From positions 62,001 to 126,000 of the forward strand of contig NZ_RAPO01000004.1 in NCBI RefSeq assembly GCF_003610195.1: DNA of 64,000 bases, given 5' to 3'. A model generated the notes under the pieces. The model was not told where the DNA came from. It ran no database searches and saw nothing but the letters and a program-made list of their open reading frames with translations. Below are positions 27,829 through 36,496 of the stretch, piece by piece (within the stretch, counting starts at the first letter, position 1; each line of letters starts with the position of its first letter). The position numbers and the translations under genes are program-made. Origin of the DNA: Halopiger aswanensis (GTDB taxonomy: Archaea > Halobacteriota > Halobacteria > Halobacteriales > Natrialbaceae).

Positions 27829-29909
27829 CCGACGACGAACTCACGGACGACCGGGATGGGCGCGTGCTGTACAGTCCCCCTGAGTGGGCGCCGGTCCCCG
27901 GAGCGATGTATCCTCGAGTCGAGCGACTCGAGCACGACGAGAGCGACGACCCGACGATTCTCGCAACGTTCGAATGTTACGAGACGACGGGCAAGAACGG
28001 CACCGACGAGCCGTATTTCCCGGTCTATCGGAGCACCGACGACGGCCGAACCTGGTCCCGCTTTGCCGAGATTCGGGACACCCAGCACGGATGGGGACTG
28101 CGATACCAGCCGACGCTCTTCGAAGTCCCACAGCAGCTCGGTCCCTGGGAGGCGGGCACAGTCTTTGCCGTCGGAAACTCGATCCCGAGTGACCGCTCCG
28201 AGACGAGCATCGACCTCTACGCGAGCGAAGACGGCGGCCGGACCTGGTCGTACGTCAGCACCGTCGTCACGGGTGGAAAAGCCGTTCCGGGACGCGGTGA
28301 GTCGCCAGTGTGGGCGCCCGAACTGACCGTCGACGCCGACGGCAACCTCGTCTGTTACTTCTCCGACGCGCGCCACTCGGACGAGGGGTACAACCGCGTC
28401 ATCGGTCACCGCGTCTCGACCGACGGCGGGCAGACGTGGAACGCGGAGACGTTCGACGTTGCGGTCGCAGACGACGAGTCGACGCCGGGAATGCCGACGA
28501 TCACGACACTCCCGACGGGTCAGTACCTCCTTACGTACTTTATCGGTGGCCGACAGTACGGGGGCGGCGTGTACGTCAAAACGTCGCCGAACGGCCGCGA
28601 CTGGGGCGACCCCGACGACGTCGGATCGCCCGTCCGGACCGACGACGGGCGCCAGCTCATCGAGGGCCCCTACGCGACCTGGGTTCCCTACGGCGGCGAG
28701 GATGGAACGATTCTGGTCGCGGGAAAAACGCTCCGTGACCAAAATCGAAATCGCGTTCCGGAAAGCGGGACGGTCCTGCTCGCCTCGAGCGATCTCGCCG
28801 GTGCGGAGACGTGGGAACCCGTTTCAGCGCCGCTGTGGTTCGACGACGAACTCGAAACCGGCCACCGGTCCGTCGGCTGGTCGAGCGCGTTGCTCCCGTC
28901 GGCGGACGGAACGTCGCTCCTGCACCTGACTTCGACGTACGACGGTCACGGCAAAACCGAGATCAGGTACGCGCGAGCCACCCTGGAATCGCTTTTCGAC
29001 TACGACTCGAGCGAGCACGTGGATGAACAGTCGTCCCAGCGACGTCCCAGCGACCACCCGTCGCCGTCGCAGGACCCACCCCGAGCGATTCGACGATCGC
29101 GGGAGTCGACGCAGTCCGCGGAATCTCACCACGTCAAATCGATCGTCAAAGCGTTCGAACTCCTCGAGACGCTCGAGCAGACGGGCGAGATCGGCGTCAC
29201 CGAACTGTCCAGACAGACCGGCATCGCGAAGAGTTCCGTCTACAAGTACCTCGACACGCTGCGCCACCTCGGATACGTCACGAAATCCGACGGCGCTTAC
29301 GCACCGTCGCTGCGACTGTTCCACTTCGGGCAACGCATCGTCTCTCGCCACGAGGTCTACCGCATCGCACAGCCAGAACTAGACGCGTTGGCCGAGAAAA
29401 CCGGCGAAGTGGTCTCGCTGATCGTCGAAGAGGACGGGGATGCGGTGTATCTCTACTCCACCTCGCCACACGACGACCGGACCATCGAAGAGGGTAGTCG
29501 AATGCCGATCCACGCGTCGACGGGTGGAAAGGCACTGCTCTCGTACCGATCTCGGGAGTACGTCGACGACATCCTCGAGAACACCGCGTTCGATATCGAT
29601 CGCCAGAACTTCTACGCCGACCTGAAGCGAGCGCGCGATAACCGCGTGATCATCGATCGAGAAACGAACAACCAGCAGTACAACGCGGGCGTGCTGGAAA
29701 AGCGCTGGCACTCCTTCGACCAGCAAGCGGAGACGAATCAACTCTACCGGATCGCCGTTCCCATTCGGGACACCGAAGACAACGGAATCGCCGCGATCGA
29801 AGTCCTCGGCTCCGAGTTACAACGCGATTCCCGACGACTGCAGGAGGAGATCGTCCCCCTGCTGGTTTCGGCCGGAAAATCGATCGAAACCGAACTCTTG
29901 AGTAACTAA
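27825..29909 (+). CDS. Asp-box beta-propeller (GH93/sialidase-like) fused to IclR regulator
   Basis: A 694-aa two-part protein in one uninterrupted frame. Residues about 15-390 form a sialidase-type propeller with four Asp boxes: STDDGRTW (70-77), SEDGGRTW (134-141), STDGGQTW (198-205) and a weaker TSPNGRDW (253-260). The arabinan context suggests kinship with GH93 exo-arabinanases. A polar linker (about 391-432) leads to a complete IclR regulator: winged helix 436-490 (TELSRQTGIAKSSVYKYLDTL) and effector domain about 510-690 (HASTGGKALLSY, YRIAVPIRD). There is no signal peptide. No ATG lies near the junction, but an in-frame GTG at 29019 (residue 399) could start a separate IclR product. It may be a sugar-sensing regulator or an enzyme that also regulates. 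Confidence 0.82.
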   Translation: MTDDELTDDRDGRVLYSPPEWAPVPGAMYPRVERLEHDESDDPTILATFECYETTGKNGTDEPYFPVYRSTDDGRTWSRFAEIRDTQHGWGLRYQPTLFEVPQQLGPWEAGTVFAVGNSIPSDRSETSIDLYASEDGGRTWSYVSTVVTGGKAVPGRGESPVWAPELTVDADGNLVCYFSDARHSDEGYNRVIGHRVSTDGGQTWNAETFDVAVADDESTPGMPTITTLPTGQYLLTYFIGGRQYGGGVYVKTSPNGRDWGDPDDVGSPVRTDDGRQLIEGPYATWVPYGGEDGTILVAGKTLRDQNRNRVPESGTVLLASSDLAGAETWEPVSAPLWFDDELETGHRSVGWSSALLPSADGTSLLHLTSTYDGHGKTEIRYARATLESLFDYDSSEHVDEQSSQRRPSDHPSPSQDPPRAIRRSRESTQSAESHHVKSIVKAFELLETLEQTGEIGVTELSRQTGIAKSSVYKYLDTLRHLGYVTKSDGAYAPSLRLFHFGQRIVSRHEVYRIAQPELDALAEKTGEVVSLIVEEDGDAVYLYSTSPHDDRTIEEGSRMPIHASTGGKALLSYRSREYVDDILENTAFDIDRQNFYADLKRARDNRVIIDRETNNQQYNAGVLEKRWHSFDQQAETNQLYRIAVPIRDTEDNGIAAIEVLGSELQRDSRRLQEEIVPLLVSAGKSIETELLSN

Positions 29910-30128
29910 CGGCTGACCCCGCCATAGAATTATCCGGTCGATTTCTCGGTGCGACTCGAACAACGGCGATCGGGCCGCGATACCCGAATTCACCGAACAG
30001 CGGAACGGATTGATTCGCCGAGGATTGGTCGTATATCTATCTAGCTCGGGTCCGGAATTATCTTCACATCCTAACCGAGCGTAATTTTGGATAATAATTT
30101 AATGATGTTCTGTTCAATTCGCGAGTGG
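29910..30128. promoter_or_regulatory. Promoter region of the secreted GH51 gene
   Basis: An AT-rich stretch (30079-30104, including ataataattta) lies just upstream of the ATG at 30129. No gene was seen in this gap. Confidence 0.35.
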
Positions 30129-32633
30129 ATGTCACCAAATCCAACTGCAGACGGTAGTGGCGACAACGATTCGGACGGTGGAGGGCTGTCGCGTCGCGAA
30201 GTGCTCGCGACGCAGTCCATGCTGGTCGCCGGATCCACGGTCGGATTCGGGGCCGGTATCGCATCGGCCGAGCCGCGGGAAACGATCGAGAACAGGGTCA
30301 GCGTCGATCCGCACGACAAGTCCGAGGAGCCGGTTCCCGACACGCTGTTCGGCCGGCTGAATGAACACTACGGGGACGCGACGATCTATCCGGGCGTGTA
30401 CTCGCTGCACGTGATGAACCCGACGTTTTGGCGGGTTCCCGACTACTGGTTCAGCGACGAAATAGACGCGTTTTACGAGGTCGAGCGCCACGAGACGCTC
30501 CCGTTCCCGTGGGAACCCGTCGACGGATCCCGCGCGAGTTTCGACCTCCGGTCCGACGGCGAACGGGTCGCCGGGGGCGACTCGCCGCACGGAACCACCG
30601 GCTACCCGCGGATCGCGGTCGACGAAGGGACCGACGGCGCCGGGATCAAACAGCGGATCGTCCTGCCGGACAATCGGACGCTCGGGTACGACCTCGGCTT
30701 CTCGGTCCGCGGCGACGTCGACACCGTCACGGCGTCGCTGACGACCCTCGAGGGCGACGTGCTCGCGTCGACCGCGGTGGACGTCTCCGGGGAGTGGACG
30801 CGCTACGAGCCGACGCTCGAACTCGACGAAAAGAGCGGCGACGAGTACGTCGGCGGCGCCGTCGCTGACGTCGAAACGCCGTACGGACGGTACGCCCTCG
30901 AGTTCACGACCGACGGGACGGGGCACTTCGACATCGACTTCGTCGAACTCGCGGCCGACGACGCCGTTAACGGGAAATTCAATCCGTACACGGTCGACCT
31001 GCTGGCGGAACAGCACGGCACGTGGCTGAAGTGGCCCGGCGGCAACGTCACCAGCCAGTACAACTGGCGCGACGGGATCGGTCCGCTCGAGGAGCGCACG
31101 CCCCGGTTCAACCACGCCTGGCAGGGGATGCAACCCAACTTCTTCGGGACCGCCGAGTACCTCGAACTGTGCGAGGTCGCCGATCTCACGCCCGAGATCA
31201 CGATCGGGTGGTGGGACAACCCGGACGACTGGGCCGAAGAGCGCCAGATCCTCCCCGAAGACGCCGCCGACTGGGTCGAGTACGTCAACGGCTCGAGCGA
31301 CACCGAGATGGGTGCGCTGCGCGCGGAACACGGGCGTGCCGATCCATGGAACGTCGAGCACTGGGGCGTCGGCAACGAGGTTTGGGGCGACTGGCAGTTC
31401 GGTCACACGTCGGACGCCTCGGAGTACGCCACCGGCTCCGAGGAGCGCATCGGATTCGACGAGTACGCCGCCGCGATGCGCGAGGTCGACGATTCGATTA
31501 CGATCATCGCGAGCGGGTGGGACCCCGCCGAAGCCGAACACAACGACAATCCGTGGAACGAGACGCTGTTGGACGAACTCTCGCCCGAACAGCTCGACGG
31601 GCTGAACATCCACCGCTACCAGTGGGGACTCGACAGCGCCGAGGACGTCGAGGCCTGGAAGGACGACCACGACGCCGACGACTGGGACTACAGCGAAGTG
31701 ATCGTGATGGCGGCGACCCAGCTGGGCGAACAGCTCGGCGAACTCGGCGATCTGGCCGACGAATACGGCCACGAGGACGACTTCTACGTCAACCTCAGCG
31801 AGATCGGGATCTTCCCGACCGTTGCGGAGGGCGCGCCGTATCCGGGGCCGGAGACGATGCCCGGCGCGTCCTACGTGGCGGGCGTGCTCAACGCGTGCAT
31901 TCGCGAGACGGACACGGTCAAGTGGGCCGCCCAGACGTGGGTCCCGATCAAGTCGTGGGTGCCGGTGAAGACGGACGATCATCCGCCGGATCCGAATCCG
32001 CTCCGTCCCGACGGCTCCGTGACGGGGCTGTACTCGGCCGTCTTCGAGTACGACGCCGAGTGGCACGCAGTCGACGTCGAAACGACCGGTGCGAGCCGCG
32101 ATCTCCCCGACACCGGGGAGCGGATCAACCCCATGGCCGACGTCCCGTACGTCGACGCCGCCGCGATGCAGAACCGACGGGGCGAGGAACTGGCCCTGTT
32201 CCTGACCAACCGAAACCTCCGCGCACGGAGCGAGGTGACGATCGAACTGGGCGAGTGGTACGCCGACAAGTCGGTCGAGATCGTCCGACTCGAGCCGGCT
32301 GCCGACGAACGACCGCTTCCTCACGAAACCCCGACGTCGTGGGACGAACCGACGAACCACGCGGTCGAGCACACGATCGAGGACGTCGACGGCGACGGAA
32401 CGGTCACGCTCGAACTCGAGCCGGCGTCGATCGCCCGGCTGTTCGTCGACAACGATCGGGGACGCGCCGATATCATCGGCGACAACGGCGTGTGGCCCGG
32501 CCTCGACGGTGAGGAGAACATCCCGATTCGAAACAACAGCGGCCCCGGCAGGACGAACGGTTACGGAAAGAAGAACGGGAACAAAAAGAAGGACAGAAAC
32601 GGGAACGAGAAAAAGCGTGGGCAGTCAAAATAG
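30129..32633 (+). CDS. Tat-secreted GH51 alpha-L-arabinofuranosidase with lysine-rich tail
   Basis: An 834-aa extracellular arabinofuranosidase. A Tat signal (SRREVLATQSMLVAG, R22-R23) is followed by an AxA-type site near residue 47. A GRLNEHYGDATIYPG segment opens the GH51-like fold, then a CBM-like beta insert (about 110-280), WLKWPGGNVTSQYNWRDG, the acid/base E417 in GVGNEVWG and the nucleophile E558 in NLSEIGIF. The C-terminus (last 30 residues) is strongly basic and rich in Lys, Asn and Gly, opposite to the acidic rest of the protein. The ATG at 30129 was chosen over an upstream TTG. It is the only clearly secreted glycosidase of the cluster and probably acts first on the polymer. Confidence 0.9.
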   Translation: MSPNPTADGSGDNDSDGGGLSRREVLATQSMLVAGSTVGFGAGIASAEPRETIENRVSVDPHDKSEEPVPDTLFGRLNEHYGDATIYPGVYSLHVMNPTFWRVPDYWFSDEIDAFYEVERHETLPFPWEPVDGSRASFDLRSDGERVAGGDSPHGTTGYPRIAVDEGTDGAGIKQRIVLPDNRTLGYDLGFSVRGDVDTVTASLTTLEGDVLASTAVDVSGEWTRYEPTLELDEKSGDEYVGGAVADVETPYGRYALEFTTDGTGHFDIDFVELAADDAVNGKFNPYTVDLLAEQHGTWLKWPGGNVTSQYNWRDGIGPLEERTPRFNHAWQGMQPNFFGTAEYLELCEVADLTPEITIGWWDNPDDWAEERQILPEDAADWVEYVNGSSDTEMGALRAEHGRADPWNVEHWGVGNEVWGDWQFGHTSDASEYATGSEERIGFDEYAAAMREVDDSITIIASGWDPAEAEHNDNPWNETLLDELSPEQLDGLNIHRYQWGLDSAEDVEAWKDDHDADDWDYSEVIVMAATQLGEQLGELGDLADEYGHEDDFYVNLSEIGIFPTVAEGAPYPGPETMPGASYVAGVLNACIRETDTVKWAAQTWVPIKSWVPVKTDDHPPDPNPLRPDGSVTGLYSAVFEYDAEWHAVDVETTGASRDLPDTGERINPMADVPYVDAAAMQNRRGEELALFLTNRNLRARSEVTIELGEWYADKSVEIVRLEPAADERPLPHETPTSWDEPTNHAVEHTIEDVDGDGTVTLELEPASIARLFVDNDRGRADIIGDNGVWPGLDGEENIPIRNNSGPGRTNGYGKKNGNKKKDRNGNEKKRGQSK

Positions 32634-33247
32634 CCGAGTACAGCGGTACGAATTGCGCTCCTGATATATTTTGGCGGCTGCTCGTTGAGCGTGCCGTCAA
32701 GGTTTGAGCGGTAACCGATAGGAGCACAGGAGCCGATTACCTGATGAGATCATCCGGACTATATAGAACGAGATACAGTATATTATGATAAATATTTGCT
32801 ATCTATTCTAGACTAGTGATTGGTTTGTAAGAGAGAAAAGGAACGAAATAATCTGACCACATATATACCATTTCTTTTTATGTATCACCAATACCTCGGC
32901 CAAATAAAATGAGTTATAGGGGTATAGCCGCCATTTTTCCGCCATCTGAATATTGAGGGGAATAGTAAAGTAGCAAGGTTGACAGAGGAAATATATTCAT
33001 TACTATATTACCATAATTTGTATAGTTACGTGAGTGAGATAGTTACCTATTGTAGCTATTATAGCTATTGTACCTATCTTCGACCCCGAAGGGTGGACAA
33101 CCGCGCAAGTCAAATACCGCTAGGACGCGCTGTGAATCGACCAGAACATGCCATCTCGAGGGGAGTAAAGCGGAGTTCGGTTTTTCGGCTCAGACTGAAT
33201 AGTATCGAACGGTAAGTGTTTACAAGGGTGGGCCGAGAACTGCGTCT
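32634..33247. other. AT-rich intergenic region before the kinase gene
   Basis: Low-GC DNA without a convincing gene between the secreted arabinofuranosidase and the histidine kinase. It contains many TATA-like strings and a short tandem repeat listed separately. A 78-codon forward frame from 32979 reads through that repeat and is Tyr/Ser/Cys-rich, so it was not accepted. Confidence 0.4.
33046..33078 (+). repeat. 9-base tandem repeat
   Basis: Consecutive units cctattgta, gctattata, gctattgta and the partial cctatc follow with a strict 9-base period. The repeat is about 170 bases upstream of the histidine kinase start in AT-rich DNA. It may be a regulator-binding array or slippage product. Confidence 0.6.
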
Positions 33248-36200
33248 ATGGGTACCCCCGGGTCAGCACCGGACATTACACGGGAGGACGTGCGGGGTGT
33301 TTTTACGCAGTTCGAGCGACAAGGAATACCGATTACAGCCGCAGACGTCGCCGACGCACTCGACTGCTCGCAACGAACGGCACGCCGAGCCTTAGACGAG
33401 CTTACCGAAAGCGGCGAGGTCGAAAGGCGGGAACTCGCCGACGGGACGCGAGTATGGTGGCAGCCCGACGGCGACGACCGAACGGGGTCTGAAAGCCCCG
33501 ACGAAGCGGAGTTCGCGGCCTTCGTGAGCGCCGTCAGGGACTATGCCATATTTATGCTCGATCCGGAGGGGACCGTCGTCAACTGGAACGACGGAGCCGA
33601 ACGGATCAAAGGGTACCGAACCGAGGAGATCGTCGGCGAACACGTCTCGACCTTCTATACCGATGGCGATACCGAAGCGGGCGTCCCCGAGGAGAATCTC
33701 GAGGCGGCGGCGGACGCGGGCCGCGTCGAGGACGAAGGGTGGCGCGTCCGCAAGGACGGCACCCGGTTCTGGGCCCACGTCACGATCACCGCGATCCGCG
33801 ACGACGACGGCACGCTCCGGGGCTTTACGAAGGTTACGCGAGATATGACCGAGCGCCGGGAGTACGAACAGCGACTGCGCCGGGAGCGGGACTTCACCGA
33901 ACGGATCCTCGAGACGATCCCGGTGGGGACCTGCGTCCTGAGTCCGGACGGGAGCCTCACCCGTGCAAACCGGCGGCTGCTTACCCGACTCGAGATCGAC
34001 GATGCAGCCCTGTCAGAGTACACCGTGGACTCGTGGGAAGTCTACGACGAAGCGGGCGACCGCATTCCGCCGGCCGATCGACCCTGGGCGGAAGCCTTCG
34101 AAACCGGGGACCCCGTCTACGATTACCGGTGCCAGCTCGACGCGCCGAACGGGGACCGACGCTGGGTCTCGCTCAACGCTGCGCCGCTCGAAGACGGCGA
34201 GGATCGGCGAGTGATCCTCTCGCTCGAGGACATCACCGAGCAAAAGGAGCGCGAACGGCAACTCCGACAGCAGTACCGCCAGACGGAACAACTGCTGCGG
34301 ACCGCGCCGGTCGCCATCGCCGTGCAAAACAGCGACCGAGAGACGGTGATGGCAAATCGACGGGCGCAGGAGGTGTTCGACCTCTCCGAAGCGGAATTTA
34401 CCGCGAACCCCGTCGATACGGGAGAGTGGAAAATCTACGATGCCGACGGGAATCGACTCGAGCCGGAGGAGACGACGTCGGCCCGCGTTTTAGAAAGCGG
34501 CGAACCGGTGTTCGACGAAGAACTGATCTTCGAACTGCCGAACGGTGATCGACGACACTACCGCGTGAATACCGTCCCCGTATACGGTCCCGACGGAACG
34601 ATCGATCGCATCATCACTGCGGGGAAGGACATCACCGAACTCAAGGAACGGGAGCGACAACTCGAGCAACGAAAAGCGGAACTCGAGACGGAACTCAACG
34701 GGATCCTCGGGCGAATCTCCGACGCGTTCTACGCGCTCGACGACGACTGGCAGTTGACACACTTAAACGATCGAGCCGCCGAACTCCTCGGACAACCCGC
34801 CGAGGAGTTACTGGGACGAGAAATCTGGGACGTCCTTCCCGAGACGGACGACGAAATATACAGGACGAAGTTCCGAACGGCGATGGAAACGCAGGAGCCG
34901 CTCAATTTCGAGGTCTACGAGGACGGCACCGAGTCGTGGCTCGAGTTTTCGGTGTATCCGTCCGAATCGGGGCTCTCGATTTACTTCCGCGACGTGACGG
35001 CTCGAGTAGAGCGCGAGCAGGAACTGACGAAGTACGAGACCATCGTCGAGACGATCAACGACGGTATCTACGTCAAAGACGAGGACGGCTACTTCACGAT
35101 GGTTAACGAGGCGTACGCCGAACTCACCGGCTACGATCGCACCGAACTCGTGGGCGAACACGCCTCGTTGGTCGTCGACGAGGAGACGATCACCGAATCG
35201 CGAGACCAGATTGCGGCCGGCGTCGAAGCACCGCCGGCGATGGAGACGGAACTTCAGACGGCCAGCGGCGACCGCGTCCCGGTCGAAGGGACCTTCGCGA
35301 CGTTACAGACTGGCGACAGCCACGAGGAGATCGGCGTGGTCCGCGACGTCACCGAACGCAAGGAACGCGAACGGGCCCTCCGCGAGCGCGAACGTCGGCT
35401 CAAGGAGCACAAGGAGTTCACCGACGACGTTCTGAACGCCGTCGACGATCTGTTCTATCTCATCGATGCGGACGGCAACTTACAGCGGTGGAACGAGAGC
35501 GTAAACGACGTCACCGGCAACTCGGACGCGGAAATCGAGTCGATGACCGCACTGGACTTTTTCGACGAGGAACACGCCGAGCAGGTCGCAGCGACGATCG
35601 CCGACGGCTTCGAAACCGGCGATCTACAAATCGAAGCGAAGATTCGGACCAGGGACGGCGAAGAGATACCGTACGAGTTCACGGCATCCACGCTCGAGGA
35701 TCCCGACGGGAACGAGGTGCTCACTGGGATCGGCCGCGACATCACCGACCGTCTCGAGTACGAACACCAGCTCGAGGCGTCGAACGAACGCTTAGAGCAG
35801 TTCGCGTACGCCGCCTCCCACGACCTCCAGGAGCCGCTGCGGATGGTGACCAGTTACCTGCAGTTGCTGGAGAATCGGTACGGCGACGACCTCGATGACG
35901 ATGCCGAGGAGTTCATCGACTTCGCTGTCGACGGCGCCGAGCGCATGCGCCAGATGATCGACGGCCTCCTCCAGTACTCGCGGGTCGAAACGCGCGGCGA
36001 TCCGTTCGAATCGATCGATCTGAACGACGTTCTCGACGAGACGCTCGAGAATCTCGAACTCCAGATCGACGAAAATCAGGCCGAGGTTGTGGTCGACTCG
36101 CTACCAACCGTCCGCGGAGACGCCAGCCAACTCCAGCAGGTGTTTCAGAATCTCGTTAGCAACGCGATCGAGTACAGCGGCGATGAGCCGCCAGAGATCC

Positions 36201-36451
36201 GTATCGCTGCCGAACGAAATGGAGCGAAATACGTCATCTCGGTTCACGACGACGGGATCGGGATCGATCCCGAAGACCAGGATCGAATCTTCGAAGTGTT
36301 CCATCGGCTCCACACCCACGAAGAGCATCCGGGGACCGGCATCGGTCTCGCGCTCTGTCGGCGCATCATCGAACGTCACGGGGGCGAGATCTGGGTCGAC
36401 TCCGAACCGGGGAACGGAACGACGTTTTCGTTCACGCTGCCCCCGGCGTGA
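33248..36451 (+). CDS. HTH plus six-PAS cytoplasmic histidine kinase
   Basis: A 1067-aa sensor kinase. Residues about 9-70 form a winged helix-turn-helix (ITAADVADALDCSQRTARRAL, then SGEVERRE and a WWQP wing). Six PAS domains follow, each ending in a DITE/DVTE-type segment and joined by short RERE-rich coiled linkers (about 85-210, 215-330, 335-470, 475-590, 592-710, 715-840). HisKA has the phosphorylatable H858 in ASHDLQEPLRM; HATPase_c has NLVSNAIEYS, DDGIGIDPED and GTGIGLALCRRI. There are no membrane helices, so it senses cytoplasmic signals. Its cognate response regulator is not adjacent. A fragment of a close homologue lies at 4257-4454. Confidence 0.92.
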   Translation: MGTPGSAPDITREDVRGVFTQFERQGIPITAADVADALDCSQRTARRALDELTESGEVERRELADGTRVWWQPDGDDRTGSESPDEAEFAAFVSAVRDYAIFMLDPEGTVVNWNDGAERIKGYRTEEIVGEHVSTFYTDGDTEAGVPEENLEAAADAGRVEDEGWRVRKDGTRFWAHVTITAIRDDDGTLRGFTKVTRDMTERREYEQRLRRERDFTERILETIPVGTCVLSPDGSLTRANRRLLTRLEIDDAALSEYTVDSWEVYDEAGDRIPPADRPWAEAFETGDPVYDYRCQLDAPNGDRRWVSLNAAPLEDGEDRRVILSLEDITEQKERERQLRQQYRQTEQLLRTAPVAIAVQNSDRETVMANRRAQEVFDLSEAEFTANPVDTGEWKIYDADGNRLEPEETTSARVLESGEPVFDEELIFELPNGDRRHYRVNTVPVYGPDGTIDRIITAGKDITELKERERQLEQRKAELETELNGILGRISDAFYALDDDWQLTHLNDRAAELLGQPAEELLGREIWDVLPETDDEIYRTKFRTAMETQEPLNFEVYEDGTESWLEFSVYPSESGLSIYFRDVTARVEREQELTKYETIVETINDGIYVKDEDGYFTMVNEAYAELTGYDRTELVGEHASLVVDEETITESRDQIAAGVEAPPAMETELQTASGDRVPVEGTFATLQTGDSHEEIGVVRDVTERKERERALRERERRLKEHKEFTDDVLNAVDDLFYLIDADGNLQRWNESVNDVTGNSDAEIESMTALDFFDEEHAEQVAATIADGFETGDLQIEAKIRTRDGEEIPYEFTASTLEDPDGNEVLTGIGRDITDRLEYEHQLEASNERLEQFAYAASHDLQEPLRMVTSYLQLLENRYGDDLDDDAEEFIDFAVDGAERMRQMIDGLLQYSRVETRGDPFESIDLNDVLDETLENLELQIDENQAEVVVDSLPTVRGDASQLQQVFQNLVSNAIEYSGDEPPEIRIAAERNGAKYVISVHDDGIGIDPEDQDRIFEVFHRLHTHEEHPGTGIGLALCRRIIERHGGEIWVDSEPGNGTTFSFTLPPA

Positions 36452-36496
36452 TCGGCCATTCCTCGGCTCCGTACTATCGATAGCGGAATTGCCGGG

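Noticed and set aside
29019-29909. Annotation of the IclR half as a separate GTG-started gene
   Set aside because: No promoter, ribosome-binding site or stop at the junction; kept as an alternative in the fusion entry.
33041-33080. CRISPR-like array
   Set aside because: 9-base units directly adjacent without spacers; no cas genes in the window.
32979-33215. 78-codon forward frame before the kinase gene
   Set aside because: Reads through a tandem repeat, has Tyr/Ser/Cys-rich composition and no similarity.
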